A stretch of DNA of 64,000 bases from an uncultured Oceanisphaera sp. (GCF_947495715.1 NZ_CANLZU010000002.1:62001-126000), one strand, 5' to 3'. Positions 41,117 through 50,184 are shown, counted from the first letter of the stretch. Numbers and translations are program-made. Notes: generated by a model not told the origin, from the sequence alone.

Positions 41117-42622
41117 TTATGCGGTTTGAACCTGCAGGCGAGCGCGTTGCAGGCGCGACAGCAAGACAACCAGCACCAGCTGGGTGGCGATGGCTGCCAG
41201 CAGCACCAGCGGGCTTTCTACCCAACCGGCCACCACAAAGCCCGCCAGCGCAATGCCGCCGTTGAGCAGGGCGTAGGGCAGCTGGGTGCGGAAGTGTTCA
41301 AACTGATCACAGCCCGAGCCGGTAGACGACAGTATGGTGGTTTCCGAAATCGGCGAGCAGTGATCGCCGAACAAACCGCCCGAGAGCACGGCGCCGATGC
41401 AGGCATAGAGCGGGGCGTCAATGGCCACGGCTGTGGGGATCACCAGCGGCATCATGATGGCAAAGGTGCCCCAGGACGAGCCGGTGGCGAAGGAGATCAC
41501 CGCCGACAGCAAGAAAGCCACCGCCGGTACCAGCCAGGCAGGAAAACCGGCCTGAGCCTGTTCTGCAATGTAGGCGGCGGCGCCCAGATCCTTGCCCACG
41601 CTGCTCAGGGTCCAGGCCAGGATCAGCACGATGGCCACCTGCATCATGTTGCCCATGCCCTTGAGGTACACGGCAATGCCATCGGTCACCCGGCGTACAC
41701 CATAGCAGGCCATCAGGGTGATCAACGTCATGGCCGCCATGAAGTAGGCGGTAGACAGGGCGGCACGAAACACCGAACCCGACACCTTCTCGAACGGAAA
41801 GCCCAGCGGCCCCAGCATGGCGATTAACACCCCGGCCATCACCAGCAGTGGCGCCCATACAAACGAGGCCCGGGCGTTGTCGTGACTGAACAGGGTTTGC
41901 TGCTCTTGCGGGCCGGCGGCAATTTCACCCCGTTCGGCGGCGCGCTCGGCTTCGGCCATGGGGCCAAAGTCCAGTTTCTTGAAGGCGATCAGCGGCACTA
42001 TGGCCACCGCCAGCACGGCATAGAACTGGAACGGAATGGCGGCAATAAAGGCTTCCCAGTCGGTCAGCGGCAGCGCAAGGGCGGTAAATTCCTTTTGCAG
42101 CAGACCCATGATGTACACGCCCCAGCCGATAAAGGGCACCATAATCGCCACCGGCGAGGCGGTGGAGTCGATGATGAAGGCCAGTTTCTGGCGCGACAGC
42201 TTGAGCTTGTCGAACAGCGGCCGAAATACCGGGCCGACGATCAGCGGCGTGCCGAGATCGGAAAAGAAGATGACGATGCCGCCCAGCCAGGCTGCCACCT
42301 GGGCCCGGCACTTGGTGCTGACCCAGTGGGTGACCTTGCGGGCAAAGGCCTGGCCGCCACCGGACTGTTCCATCAGCGCCACAAAGCCGCCGATAAATAC
42401 CAGCAACACCAGTACGCCGGCGTTATAGCTGTCGGTCAACTGACCGACCAGGTGGTCTTTGACCAGAATGCCGAAGTTGTCGAGCGGGTGCAGCCAGTCG
42501 TTCAGCATCACCACGCCACTGGCGACACCGGCAAACAGGCCAATCACCACGTTGCGGGTGCCGAGCGACAGCACCAGGGTGATAACGATGGGGATCAGCG
42601 AGCTGATATGGGGTTGGTCCAT
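41117..42622 (-). CDS. NhaC-family Na+/H+ antiporter
   Basis: 501 residues with about eleven to thirteen hydrophobic segments. The N-terminal SLIPIVITLVLSLGTRNVVI, the block FFSDLGTPLIVGPVFRPLFD, and ISFATGSSWGTFAIMMPLVI with GDHCSPISETTILSSTGSGC in the C-terminal half are the signature of the NhaC family. A hydrophilic loop near residues 225-250 interrupts the helices. It exchanges Na+ for H+ (some members carry malate/lactate), fitting a salt-adapted cell. Single gene, divergent from CvrA across a 414-bp spacer. Confidence 0.9.
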   Translation of the reverse strand: MDQPHISSLIPIVITLVLSLGTRNVVIGLFAGVASGVVMLNDWLHPLDNFGILVKDHLVGQLTDSYNAGVLVLLVFIGGFVALMEQSGGGQAFARKVTHWVSTKCRAQVAAWLGGIVIFFSDLGTPLIVGPVFRPLFDKLKLSRQKLAFIIDSTASPVAIMVPFIGWGVYIMGLLQKEFTALALPLTDWEAFIAAIPFQFYAVLAVAIVPLIAFKKLDFGPMAEAERAAERGEIAAGPQEQQTLFSHDNARASFVWAPLLVMAGVLIAMLGPLGFPFEKVSGSVFRAALSTAYFMAAMTLITLMACYGVRRVTDGIAVYLKGMGNMMQVAIVLILAWTLSSVGKDLGAAAYIAEQAQAGFPAWLVPAVAFLLSAVISFATGSSWGTFAIMMPLVIPTAVAIDAPLYACIGAVLSGGLFGDHCSPISETTILSSTGSGCDQFEHFRTQLPYALLNGGIALAGFVVAGWVESPLVLLAAIATQLVLVVLLSRLQRARLQVQTA

Positions 42623-43036
42623 TACCGGTTCCTTCCTGAAGGGGTTCGACGCCGAAGGGGCAGGCCCGGCAGACGAAGATGAATAAGTAAATGAAGCGCG
42701 GGACTTTAAAGAAGGTCGGTCGTGGCCGCAACCGGATAATGGTTTTTTAATAGTGAAATATGCACAACAGGCGACATTTTAATCTGATAAAGGCTTTCTT
42801 TGCCCGTTAAAATTAATCAAATGAGTCCTTTTATGGTATTTTTATTCACTCGGTGCCGAGCGCAGTGTCACTCTGGGGACGGGGTGTTTGCGCTGTAAAG
42901 GCACCGATCATGTCACGCAAAGGTTATGTGTATTTTTGAATATATATTTTTTAAAAGTGGCTAAAAACTCATTTATTACCAAACCCTCTGGCTGTGATAT
43001 AACAGTTACATCTAAAACCCTGTCGGAATTCACTCG
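42623..43036. other. Divergent promoter region of two antiporter genes
   Basis: 414 AT-rich bases between the divergent NhaC and CvrA genes. A possible -10 box TATAAC lies at about 42998-43003 before cvrA. No structured RNA is recognised and no ORF is convincing. Confidence 0.4.
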
Positions 43037-44764
43037 TTGGACAATATAGAACACCTTTTTCTGCTGACCGGGGTTTTGCTGTGTTTAAGCGTGCTGGCGA
43101 CCCTGTTGTCGGCGCGTTCCGGCATCCCCATTCTGCTTATCTTCCTGCTGATCGGCATGCTCGCCGGTGAAAGCGGACCCGGCGGCATCGAGTTTGAAAG
43201 CTATTCGATGGCCTATGCCGTCGGCAACCTGGCGCTGGCCATCATACTGCTGGACGGCGGCATGCGCACCCGCATGGAAACCTTTCGGGTGGGGCTGAGG
43301 CCGGCGCTGAGTCTCGCCACCCTGGGGGTGGTGATCACCAGCGGCATGACCGGGCTGCTGGCGGTGTATATTCTGGATTTAAGCTGGATGCACGGCCTGC
43401 TGCTGGGCTCCATTGTCGGCTCGACCGATGCGGCGGCGGTGTTTTCGCTGCTTAGCGGCAGGGGGATGCACCTTAACCAGCGGGTAGGGGCCTCGCTCGA
43501 AATCGAGTCGGGTACCAACGATCCCATGGCCATTTTTCTGACCCTGACCCTGATTGGCCTGATCACCGGCGAGATGCATGGCGCCGGCGATACCCTGCTG
43601 TTTCTGCTGACCCAATTCGGCATCGGCGCCATTGCCGGGGTGCTGGGGGGGCTGTTGCTGGTGCAGCTGATCAAGCGGGTGGGGCTGGCCTCGGGTCTGT
43701 ATCCCATTCTGGTCACCGGTTTTGGTCTGGCCCTGTTTGCGCTGACGGCGCTTTTTGCGGGCAGTGGCTTTTTGGCGGTGTATCTGGCGGGTCTGGTGGT
43801 GGGCAATGCCCGCCTGCGCCACATGGAGTCGATTTTGCCGGTGTTCGACGGTCTGGCCTGGCTCAGTCAGATTGGGCTGTTTCTGGTGCTGGGGCTGCTG
43901 ATTTCGCCGGCGGACATGTGGGCGATGGCGCTGCCGGCCAGCCTGATTGCGCTGGCGCTGATTTTTATTGCCCGGCCGCTGGCGGTGCTGGTGGCGCTGG
44001 TGCCCTTCTTTCGTTTCAATGCCCGCGAGCTCGGCTTTATCTCCTGGGTGGGGCTGCGCGGGGCCGTGCCCATCGTGCTGGCTATTTTTCCGTTGATGGC
44101 GGGCATACCGGAAGGGGCCATGATCTTCAATGTGGCGTTTTTCGTGGTGCTGATCTCCTTGCTGGTGCAGGGCTCTACCCTGCCGCAGATGGCCCGGCTG
44201 CTGCAGGTGGAAGTGCCGCCCGAACCCGCGCCCCGGCGCCGTTCCATGCTGGGTATTTTTGAAGAAGACGACTTCGAGATGTTTCTCTATACCGTCAGCA
44301 GCGAGTCGATAGACGGTGTGGTGGTGCGTAAGCTGACCTTTCCGCCGCACTGTAGGGTGGCGGCGGTGTTCAGAGGCGAAAACCTGCTGCCGGCCTCGGG
44401 CAGCACTCGGCTGGCGCTGAACGATGTGCTCTGTGTCATCGGGCGCAGCAATCACCTCAAGACCCTGAACAACATGTTTGGTGGCGATCTGGATGCGGCG
44501 CGCAGCAAGGCGCGCGCCTTCTTCGGCGACTTCATACTGGATGCGAATGCCCGCATGGGGGACGTGGCGCTGATGTATGGCGTGGACGTGGACGAAAGCG
44601 AAGCCGGTTTAAACCTGGGCGAGTTCATGCTGGCCCACAGCAACGGCCACCCGGTAGTGGGGGATCACTTTGTGCGTTACGACATGGTGTGGACCGTGGC
44701 CGATGTGGACGGCGATCAGGTGCTCAAGGTGGGCTTGCGCGAGCATGAAATAGACAATGTCTGA
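43037..44764 (+). CDS. cvrA: Potassium/proton antiporter CvrA (NhaP2)
   Basis: 575 residues, matching the E. coli protein in length. Start appears to be TTG at 43037 (LDNIEHLFLLTG). The CPA1 exchanger domain covers residues 1-390, with LLDGGMRTRMETFRVGLRPA, GSIVGSTDAAAVFSLLSGRG (key Asp) and LEIESGTNDPMAIFLTLTLI (key Asp). A cytoplasmic TrkA_C domain and CorC-like tail follow (GVVVRKLTFPPHCRVAAVFR, MYGVDVDESEAGLNLGEFML). It exports K+ or Na+ for H+ and regulates volume and alkaline tolerance. Confidence 0.93.
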   Translation: MDNIEHLFLLTGVLLCLSVLATLLSARSGIPILLIFLLIGMLAGESGPGGIEFESYSMAYAVGNLALAIILLDGGMRTRMETFRVGLRPALSLATLGVVITSGMTGLLAVYILDLSWMHGLLLGSIVGSTDAAAVFSLLSGRGMHLNQRVGASLEIESGTNDPMAIFLTLTLIGLITGEMHGAGDTLLFLLTQFGIGAIAGVLGGLLLVQLIKRVGLASGLYPILVTGFGLALFALTALFAGSGFLAVYLAGLVVGNARLRHMESILPVFDGLAWLSQIGLFLVLGLLISPADMWAMALPASLIALALIFIARPLAVLVALVPFFRFNARELGFISWVGLRGAVPIVLAIFPLMAGIPEGAMIFNVAFFVVLISLLVQGSTLPQMARLLQVEVPPEPAPRRRSMLGIFEEDDFEMFLYTVSSESIDGVVVRKLTFPPHCRVAAVFRGENLLPASGSTRLALNDVLCVIGRSNHLKTLNNMFGGDLDAARSKARAFFGDFILDANARMGDVALMYGVDVDESEAGLNLGEFMLAHSNGHPVVGDHFVRYDMVWTVADVDGDQVLKVGLREHEIDNV

Positions 44765-44778
44765 GATGGTTGCCGGCG

Positions 44779-45192
44779 TCAGTTCTCTGCCGGGGTTACC
44801 GTGTGCGAGGCGGGTGCCAGCGTGATGCGCTCGGCCTGAACAGGTGTCGCCTCGGGCGCCATGTATCGGCCGGGTAACCCGTCGGCGGCAAGATCATCAA
44901 AGCCGCCTTTGGCGCTTACCTGCCGATAACCCAGTGTCTGTAATGCTTCGCTGGCCTGCTGCGCGCGGTTACCGCCACTGTCATACAGGTTCAGGGGTGT
45001 GTTTTTGTCCGGGTAGCGGGTGCTGACGTCCCGGGCAATACGGGTATGGGGAATATGAATGGCCTCTGCCAGGTGTTGCCGGGCGTACTCTTCGGGGCTG
45101 CTCACATCTATCCATACCGGCTCGGCGGCCAGCAGCGGCAGCGCCAGGCCCAGCAACAGACTCGGCAAGAGTAGGGTGACTCGGTTATTCAT
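44779..45192 (-). CDS. Periplasmic rhodanese-like protein lacking catalytic cysteine
   Basis: 137 residues. Signal peptide MNNRVTLLLPSLLLGLALPL, cleaved after LLA. A single rhodanese domain: VWIDVSSPEEYARQHLAEAI, then PLNLYDSGGNRAQQASEALQ and KGGFDDL. In PspE and other active single-domain rhodaneses the loop begins Y-C; here it is Y-D-S-G-G-N-R, so the persulfide-carrying Cys is replaced by Asp and no other Cys is present in the protein. It may bind sulfur species or a partner without transferase activity. Convergent with cvrA, 14 bp apart. Confidence 0.88.
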   Translation of the reverse strand: MNNRVTLLLPSLLLGLALPLLAAEPVWIDVSSPEEYARQHLAEAIHIPHTRIARDVSTRYPDKNTPLNLYDSGGNRAQQASEALQTLGYRQVSAKGGFDDLAADGLPGRYMAPEATPVQAERITLAPASHTVTPAEN

Positions 45193-45290
45193 GGGGTAAA
45201 TACCTCTGTTTCAATCACGACAAGTGTAAAACAGAAGTGGTCGGTACATGGGGGCGGAAAGGGCCGTAGCCGACAGAACCCGGCACAGCG

Positions 45291-45319
45291 AAAAGAAATC
45301 CCCCGCGAGCGCGGGGGAT
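45291..45319 (-). terminator. Rho-independent terminator of ytoQ
   Basis: Stem ATCCCCCGC / GCGGGGGAT with loop GAGC, followed on the minus strand by a T-rich TTTCTTTT tract, just after the ytoQ stop. Confidence 0.88.
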
Positions 45320-45325
45320 GAGCCA

Positions 45326-45775
45326 TCAAGACAGCAGGTAAGACAGAATTTCCACTACCTGTTCCGGGTGGCGACAGGTGGCCTTGGCGGCCTCGTCCAC
45401 TTCTTTCAGGGCGTGGTCGTGCTCGGCATCGTGCAGGGTGATGATGGGCTTGCCGGACGCGACGGCAAAACCGGCGTCAAAGGCGGCATTCCACTGCTTG
45501 TATTTGGGTCCGAAACGAACCACCACCACATCGGCCTGCTTGATGTGGGTCGAGGTGCGAATGCTGTTGATGCCGGAGGCCTTGCGGTCACGCCAGAAGT
45601 TATCTTCTTCGGCGCCCAGAATATTCACGCCCACCATGTCGCTGGTGTCGTGATCGGTAACAGCCGAGTTGAACTCGACGGCCAGACCCTGGGCCTTGGC
45701 ACCCTCGATAATACGCTCACGCCAGTCGCTGTGGATTTCGCCGGACAGATACACATTCCAGATTTTCTGACTCAT
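45326..45775 (-). CDS. ytoQ: YtoQ family protein
   Basis: 149 residues from the ATG at 45775, which has AAAGGAA upstream; a longer frame adds seven residues without a ribosome site. The sequence WNVYLSGEIHSDWRERIIEG, then NSAVTDHDTSDMVGVNILG and QADVVVVRFGPKYKQWNAAF identifies the YtoQ family, a flavodoxin-like/nucleoside 2-deoxyribosyltransferase-type fold without known activity. Cytoplasmic. Single gene with its own terminator. Confidence 0.9.
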   Translation of the reverse strand: MSQKIWNVYLSGEIHSDWRERIIEGAKAQGLAVEFNSAVTDHDTSDMVGVNILGAEEDNFWRDRKASGINSIRTSTHIKQADVVVVRFGPKYKQWNAAFDAGFAVASGKPIITLHDAEHDHALKEVDEAAKATCRHPEQVVEILSYLLS

Positions 45776-45852
45776 TATGTATTCCTTTTTGTTCACAAAG
45801 GTAATTTAAATAAAATACAGTTGTTAAAGGTTAACGCATTTTTACGCTAAAA

Positions 45853-46947
45853 TCAGCCCTCGGGTGATGCCGGTGCCACCAGCTTGAGCAATTTGCCGTT
45901 GCTTGCATCGGTGAGTACATAGATGCCCCCATCACGGGCCTGTACCAGGGTACGAATCCGGCTGCCAAGTTCGTCCAGCAGATGCTGCTCCTGGGTGACC
46001 TGCTCGCCGTCCAGCGTGAGTCGCACCAGCTTGCGGGCCTTGAGGGCGCCGATAAAGAGCGAGTCCTGCCATTGGGGGAACTGACTGCCGGTATAGAACA
46101 GCATGCCTGAAGGGGCGATGGAGGGCACCCAGACCCAGATTGGATCTTCCATGTCCGGATGGTGGCTGCCCTGGCCGATGGCGCCGCCGCTGTATTCCTG
46201 GCCGAAGGTCACCACCGGCCAGCCGTAGTTGACTCCGGGCTTGATGATGTTCACCTCATCGCCCCCGCGCGGACCATGCTCCTGCGCCCAGAGCACGCCG
46301 CTCCGCGGATGAATGGCGGCACCCTGTATGTTGCGATGACCATAGCTCCAGATGGCGGGTAGGGCATAGCGGCGCTCGACGAACGGATTGTCTTTGGGCA
46401 CTCGACCGTCGTCGTGCAGGCGAATGATCTTGCCCAGATGATTGTCGAGCTGTTGGGCCATGTCCCGCGAGTGATAACGCTCGCCGGTGGTAATGAACAG
46501 ATAACCCTGGGGGTCGAAGGCCAGGCGCGAGCCGAAATGGGCGCCGCCCGAGGTTTTGGGATATTGCTCGAAGATGCTCTGGGTGTCGATCAAGCGGTTG
46601 CCGGTCAATTTGGCCCGCGCCACGGCGGTGCCGGCACCCCCGGGGCCGGGCTGACTGTAACTGAAATACAGCCAGAGGTTGTCGGTAAAGTCGGGGTGCA
46701 GCGCCAAATCGAGCAAGCCGCCCTGGCCACCGGCTTTGATGTCGGGCAGGCCGTCGATGGCGGTCCGGCTGCCATCGGCATTCAGGCGCAGCAAGCGGCC
46801 CCGGCGCTCGCCGACCAGCAGCTCGCCATTGGGCAGCTCAACCAGTCCCCAGGGGTGGTGCAGGCCGTCGGCCAGGGTTTCAATACGGTATTCGGCGGCG
46901 GTCAGCGGCGTGGCCAGCAGACCCAGTAACAGCAATAGCGTGCGCAT
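45853..46947 (-). CDS. PQQ-dependent aldose sugar dehydrogenase (YliI/Asd-like)
   Basis: 364 residues. Signal peptide MRTLLLLLGLLATPLTAAEY. Six-bladed beta-propeller of the soluble glucose/sorbosone dehydrogenase family: HHPWGLVELPNGELLVGERR, GGQGGLLDLALHPDF, GAHFGSRLAFDPQGYLFITT, and WAQEHGPRGGDEVNIIKPG, the calcium and PQQ region. It oxidises aldoses in the periplasm when supplied with PQQ. No pqq genes are in the window, so the cofactor may be imported. Alone. Confidence 0.9.
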   Translation of the reverse strand: MRTLLLLLGLLATPLTAAEYRIETLADGLHHPWGLVELPNGELLVGERRGRLLRLNADGSRTAIDGLPDIKAGGQGGLLDLALHPDFTDNLWLYFSYSQPGPGGAGTAVARAKLTGNRLIDTQSIFEQYPKTSGGAHFGSRLAFDPQGYLFITTGERYHSRDMAQQLDNHLGKIIRLHDDGRVPKDNPFVERRYALPAIWSYGHRNIQGAAIHPRSGVLWAQEHGPRGGDEVNIIKPGVNYGWPVVTFGQEYSGGAIGQGSHHPDMEDPIWVWVPSIAPSGMLFYTGSQFPQWQDSLFIGALKARKLVRLTLDGEQVTQEQHLLDELGSRIRTLVQARDGGIYVLTDASNGKLLKLVAPASPEG

Positions 46948-47037
46948 AAGGTTCTCCCCTTCAATGACGGGATAACTATAGCGGGATTGAGGAGGGGAGA
47001 CACTCTGCCCCTAAAGGCAGAGTGCTTGGCTCAAATC

Positions 47038-47352
47038 TTACTCGAAGTAGGAGCAGCAGTAATCCACCAGGCTGTGGATCTTGAGCTTGAAGATGGCGTT
47101 GGCCGGTACGTTGAACGACTCGCCGCCCTTGATGGCCTGCCAGCTGTCGCTGCCCGGCAGTTGTACTTCCAGCTCGCCGGCGAGAATTTCCATCAGCTCG
47201 GCGGCGGCGGTGTCGAAGGTGTACTCGCCCGGCAGCATGATACCCAGGGTCTTGCGGCTGCCATCGGCAAATTTGACCACCCGGCTGGTGACTTTGCCGC
47301 CGTCGTAGACATTGGCTTTCTTGATGACGGTGACGTTGTCGAATTGAGTCAT
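47038..47352 (-). CDS. ppnP: Pyrimidine/purine nucleoside phosphorylase
   Basis: 104 residues counted to the stop from the ATG at 47352, which has AGGAAG upstream; the longer frame to 47535 adds 61 residues that look untranslated. Single cupin domain (DUF1255): NVTVIKKANVYDGGKVTSRV, IMLPGEYTFDTAAAELMEIL, GGESFNVPANAIFKLKI. Phosphorolyses a wide range of nucleosides. The ending YCCSYFE is typical of the family. Monocistronic. Confidence 0.92.
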   Translation of the reverse strand: MTQFDNVTVIKKANVYDGGKVTSRVVKFADGSRKTLGIMLPGEYTFDTAAAELMEILAGELEVQLPGSDSWQAIKGGESFNVPANAIFKLKIHSLVDYCCSYFE

Positions 47353-47560
47353 GATACTTCCTGTAATGATGAAAAAAACGGGGCCACGTTTATAGCACAG
47401 GGGCAGCGCTTTGAAACCGATTTTTTGTCGGTGCGGGCGACGGCCTTGCTGGTGGAAAGACAGGTCAGGGTTGTCGGGTCTAGTGTCTGTCCGATAATGT
47501 GGCCAGGCGTTACCGTATCGCCATACCAACAACAAAAACAGACATCAATCAGGGAAGGCT

Positions 47561-49675
47561 ATGGAAACATTAACAGAGGTGGTGAGTAAAACCCCGTTAT
47601 TGACCGGCCGCTCGGCCGAGCAAAAGCGGGAAGAAATTCGGCATTACTTTCATCAGACTTATACGCTGTACGAGAGCCTGTTCGATTGCATCAACAGCGA
47701 CGAGGCCTATTACCTGCGGCCAGAGCCACTGCGGCACCCGCTGATCTTCTACTTTGGTCATACCGCGGTGTTTTTCATCAACAAGCTCCTGTTGGGTAAA
47801 TTTCAGGACGGCCGGCTGAACGAGCGGCTGGAGTCGATGTTTGCCATCGGGGTGGACGAAATGTCCTGGGACGATTTGAACAGCGCTCATTATGACTGGC
47901 CCACGGTGGCCGAAACCCGTGCCTACCGTGCTCGAGTGCGAGAGGTGGTCGACCGGCTGATCAGCGAGATGCCGCTGGCCCTGCCCATTACCCAGGATTC
48001 ACCGGCCTGGATCGTGCTGATGGGCATAGAGCATGAACGCATTCATCTCGAGACCTCGTCGGTGATCATGCGCATGTTGCCGTTGTCCTACCTGAATGCG
48101 CATCCGTTGTGGGCCGCCTGTGCCGAGTCTGGCCCGGCGCCGCAAAACAGTTTGCTGCCGGTGGCGGGCGAGACCATGACCCTCGGCAAACCGGCGGCGG
48201 CGGCCACCTATGGCTGGGACAACGAATACGGCCAAAAGACCGTCGCGGTACCCTCGTTCAAGGTAGCGAAACACCTGGTCTCCAACGGCGAATTTCTGGC
48301 TTTCGTGAACGCAGGCGGCTATGGCGAACCTCGATTCTGGACCGAAGAGGGCCGGCGCTGGCTAAGCTATACCGGCGCCGAGATGCCGCGGTTCTGGTCG
48401 CACCGTAACGGCGAATATGTGCAGCGTAACCTGTTGCAGGAAATGCCGCTGCCGCTGGACTGGCCGGTGGAGGTGAATTACCTGGAGGCCAAGGCCTTCT
48501 GTAACTGGAAAGCCGAGCAGAGCGGCAGCCACATACGGCTGCCGACCGAGGCGGAATGGACCTTGCTGCGCAACCGGCTGGATGCGGATCAGCCCGACTG
48601 GGAAACGGCCCCCGGCAATATCAACCTGGAGCATTTCGCCTCGTCCTGCCCGGTGAACCGCTTCGAACATGAGGGCCTGTTCGATGTGGTGGGCAACGTC
48701 TGGCAATGGACCGAAACGCCGATAGACGGCTTTCCCGGCTTTGACGTGCATCCGCTCTATGACGACTTTTCTACTCCGACCTTCGACGGCCGCCATAACC
48801 TGTTCAAGGGCGGATCCTGGATCTCGACCGGTAACGAGGCGACCCGTTATTCCCGCTATGCCTTTCGCCGGCATTTCTTTCAGCATGCGGGCTTTAGATA
48901 CATTGAATCCGATAGCGCAGAGGTACCCGTGGAACCTGTAAATACCTATGAAACCGATGCTTTGGTGGCCCAGTACCTGGAGTTTCACTATGGCGATCAC
49001 TATTTCAATGTGCCCAACTATCCGGTGGCCTGTGTACAGGCGCTGATGGCGCTGGCGCCGAATCTCAACCGGGGCCGGGCGCTGGATCTGGGCTGCTCGG
49101 TGGGACGCGCCAGTTTCGAACTGGCCCGTCATTTCGCCCAGGTGGATGGCATCGATTTTTCTGCCCGCTTTATTCAGCACGGTTTTCAGCTCAAGGAAAG
49201 CGGTCAGACCCGTTTTGCCATTCCTACCGAAGGCGAGCTGGTGGAGTTCAAGGAAACCAGCCTCGAGGAGCTGGGTTATGCCGGCCTGGCCGACAGAATT
49301 GATTTTGTGCAGGGCGATGCCTGTAACCTCAAGCCGCGTTTCACCGGTTATGATCTGGTTTTCTGTGGCAACCTGATCGACCGGCTCTACGATCCGGCGC
49401 TGTTTTTGAGCCAGGTACACGAGCGGCTGAATGCCGGCGGTTATCTGGTGTTGACCTCGCCCTATACCTGGCTGGAAGACTACACCCCGAAGGCCAAGTG
49501 GCTGGGCGGCATCAAGGTCAACGGCGAGAACTTCACCACTCTGGATGGCCTGAAAGCCGCGCTGATGGAACGCTTCGAGCTGGTGGGGCAGCAGGATATT
49601 CCCTTCGTGATCCGCGAAACCCGCCGCAAGTTTCAGCACACCCTGGCCGAGATGACGGTGTGGCGGCTGAAATAA
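47561..49675 (+). CDS. ovoA: 5-histidylcysteine sulfoxide synthase / methyltransferase (ovothiol synthesis)
   Basis: 704 residues, three domains as in OvoA. Residues 20-170 are a DinB-like helical domain with the non-haem iron site: one His in YFGHTAVFF and two in IEHERIHLETS (HxxxHxE). Residues 195-430 are an FGE-sulfatase-type domain (NGEFLAFVNAGGYGEPRFW, LPTEAEWTLLR, VVGNVWQWTETPIDGF). Residues 440-704 are a class I methyltransferase (ALDLGCSVGRASFELARHFA). It couples cysteine and histidine at C5 using O2, then methylates the imidazole, giving the antioxidant ovothiol with help from a lyase (OvoB), which is not adjacent. An inserted element begins at the base after its stop. Confidence 0.95.
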   Translation: METLTEVVSKTPLLTGRSAEQKREEIRHYFHQTYTLYESLFDCINSDEAYYLRPEPLRHPLIFYFGHTAVFFINKLLLGKFQDGRLNERLESMFAIGVDEMSWDDLNSAHYDWPTVAETRAYRARVREVVDRLISEMPLALPITQDSPAWIVLMGIEHERIHLETSSVIMRMLPLSYLNAHPLWAACAESGPAPQNSLLPVAGETMTLGKPAAAATYGWDNEYGQKTVAVPSFKVAKHLVSNGEFLAFVNAGGYGEPRFWTEEGRRWLSYTGAEMPRFWSHRNGEYVQRNLLQEMPLPLDWPVEVNYLEAKAFCNWKAEQSGSHIRLPTEAEWTLLRNRLDADQPDWETAPGNINLEHFASSCPVNRFEHEGLFDVVGNVWQWTETPIDGFPGFDVHPLYDDFSTPTFDGRHNLFKGGSWISTGNEATRYSRYAFRRHFFQHAGFRYIESDSAEVPVEPVNTYETDALVAQYLEFHYGDHYFNVPNYPVACVQALMALAPNLNRGRALDLGCSVGRASFELARHFAQVDGIDFSARFIQHGFQLKESGQTRFAIPTEGELVEFKETSLEELGYAGLADRIDFVQGDACNLKPRFTGYDLVFCGNLIDRLYDPALFLSQVHERLNAGGYLVLTSPYTWLEDYTPKAKWLGGIKVNGENFTTLDGLKAALMERFELVGQQDIPFVIRETRRKFQHTLAEMTVWRLK

Positions 49676-50086
49676 TACCAATCTAAGTAAAAATATGATC
49701 TAGTTTAAAACTGAATACTCGAGGAAACAGAGTCACCTCCCGCGACACGCCATAAACCCATCCATGGGGGCTCGGAAAATGCCATCTGACCGCCAGGGAT
49801 GGCGGGAATGCCGGAACGGCAGGAGCATTTTCCGGCCCTGGCATTTCACGGTCGTGGGAGCCGATCTCTGTTGCCTCTCCTTAAGCACCGAGTTGTCTGC
49901 AGGGCACTCCCACAGGCGACGCCGCAGCAGAGGGGCGGATGAAGGGTTCAACTCTACCGACCATCACATGACAGGACGTCATGTGCTGAGCGTCGCAGGG
50001 ATGCGGTTCAGCGTGTCGGTGGAGTCGACCCTTCGTTCGACCTTTTCGGGGCAGCCAAACAGATCAGTTAGTTTTACAGATTGGTA
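49676..50086. mobile_element. MITE-like element with terminal inverted repeats
   Basis: Begins TACCAATCTAAGTAAAAATA directly after the ovoA stop and ends TTTTACAGATTGGTA at 50072-50086. The first nine bases (TACCAATCT / AGATTGGTA) are a perfect terminal inverted repeat, and the next 20 are imperfectly repeated, both arms including TGATCT. No transposase is encoded. It contains hairpin unit 4. A similar end, GATCAGATCTTTATTCAAAT then TTGGTAT, lies at about 22812-22840 beside hairpin unit 2. Confidence 0.65.
49721..49877 (+). repeat. Modular hairpin repeat, unit 4
   Basis: Outer arms GAGGAAACAGAG and CTCTGTTGCCTC, inner CTCCCGCGAC and GTCGTGGGAG, then ACACGCCATAAACCCATCCA with GGGGGCTCGG. Nearly the reverse complement of unit 2, but about 50 bases longer because of extra inner AATGCC/GGCATT stems. 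A related tail with AGTTGTCTGCAG continues to about 49900 and also matches the flank of unit 2. Confidence 0.8.
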
Positions 50087-50102
50087 TGACACTCAGCCAC
50101 AA

Positions 50103-50130
50103 AAAAAGCCGGTCTTGCGACCGGCTTTTT
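50103..50130. terminator. Bidirectional rho-independent terminator
   Basis: Stem AAAAAGCCGGT / ACCGGCTTTTT with loop CTTGCG, between the element after ovoA and the 3' end of the NCS2 permease gene. Confidence 0.92.
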
Positions 50131-50184
50131 GGGTGTTATACCCGAGTGCTATGGATTTTCATCCTTGCCGTTCGGCTTACCCTT

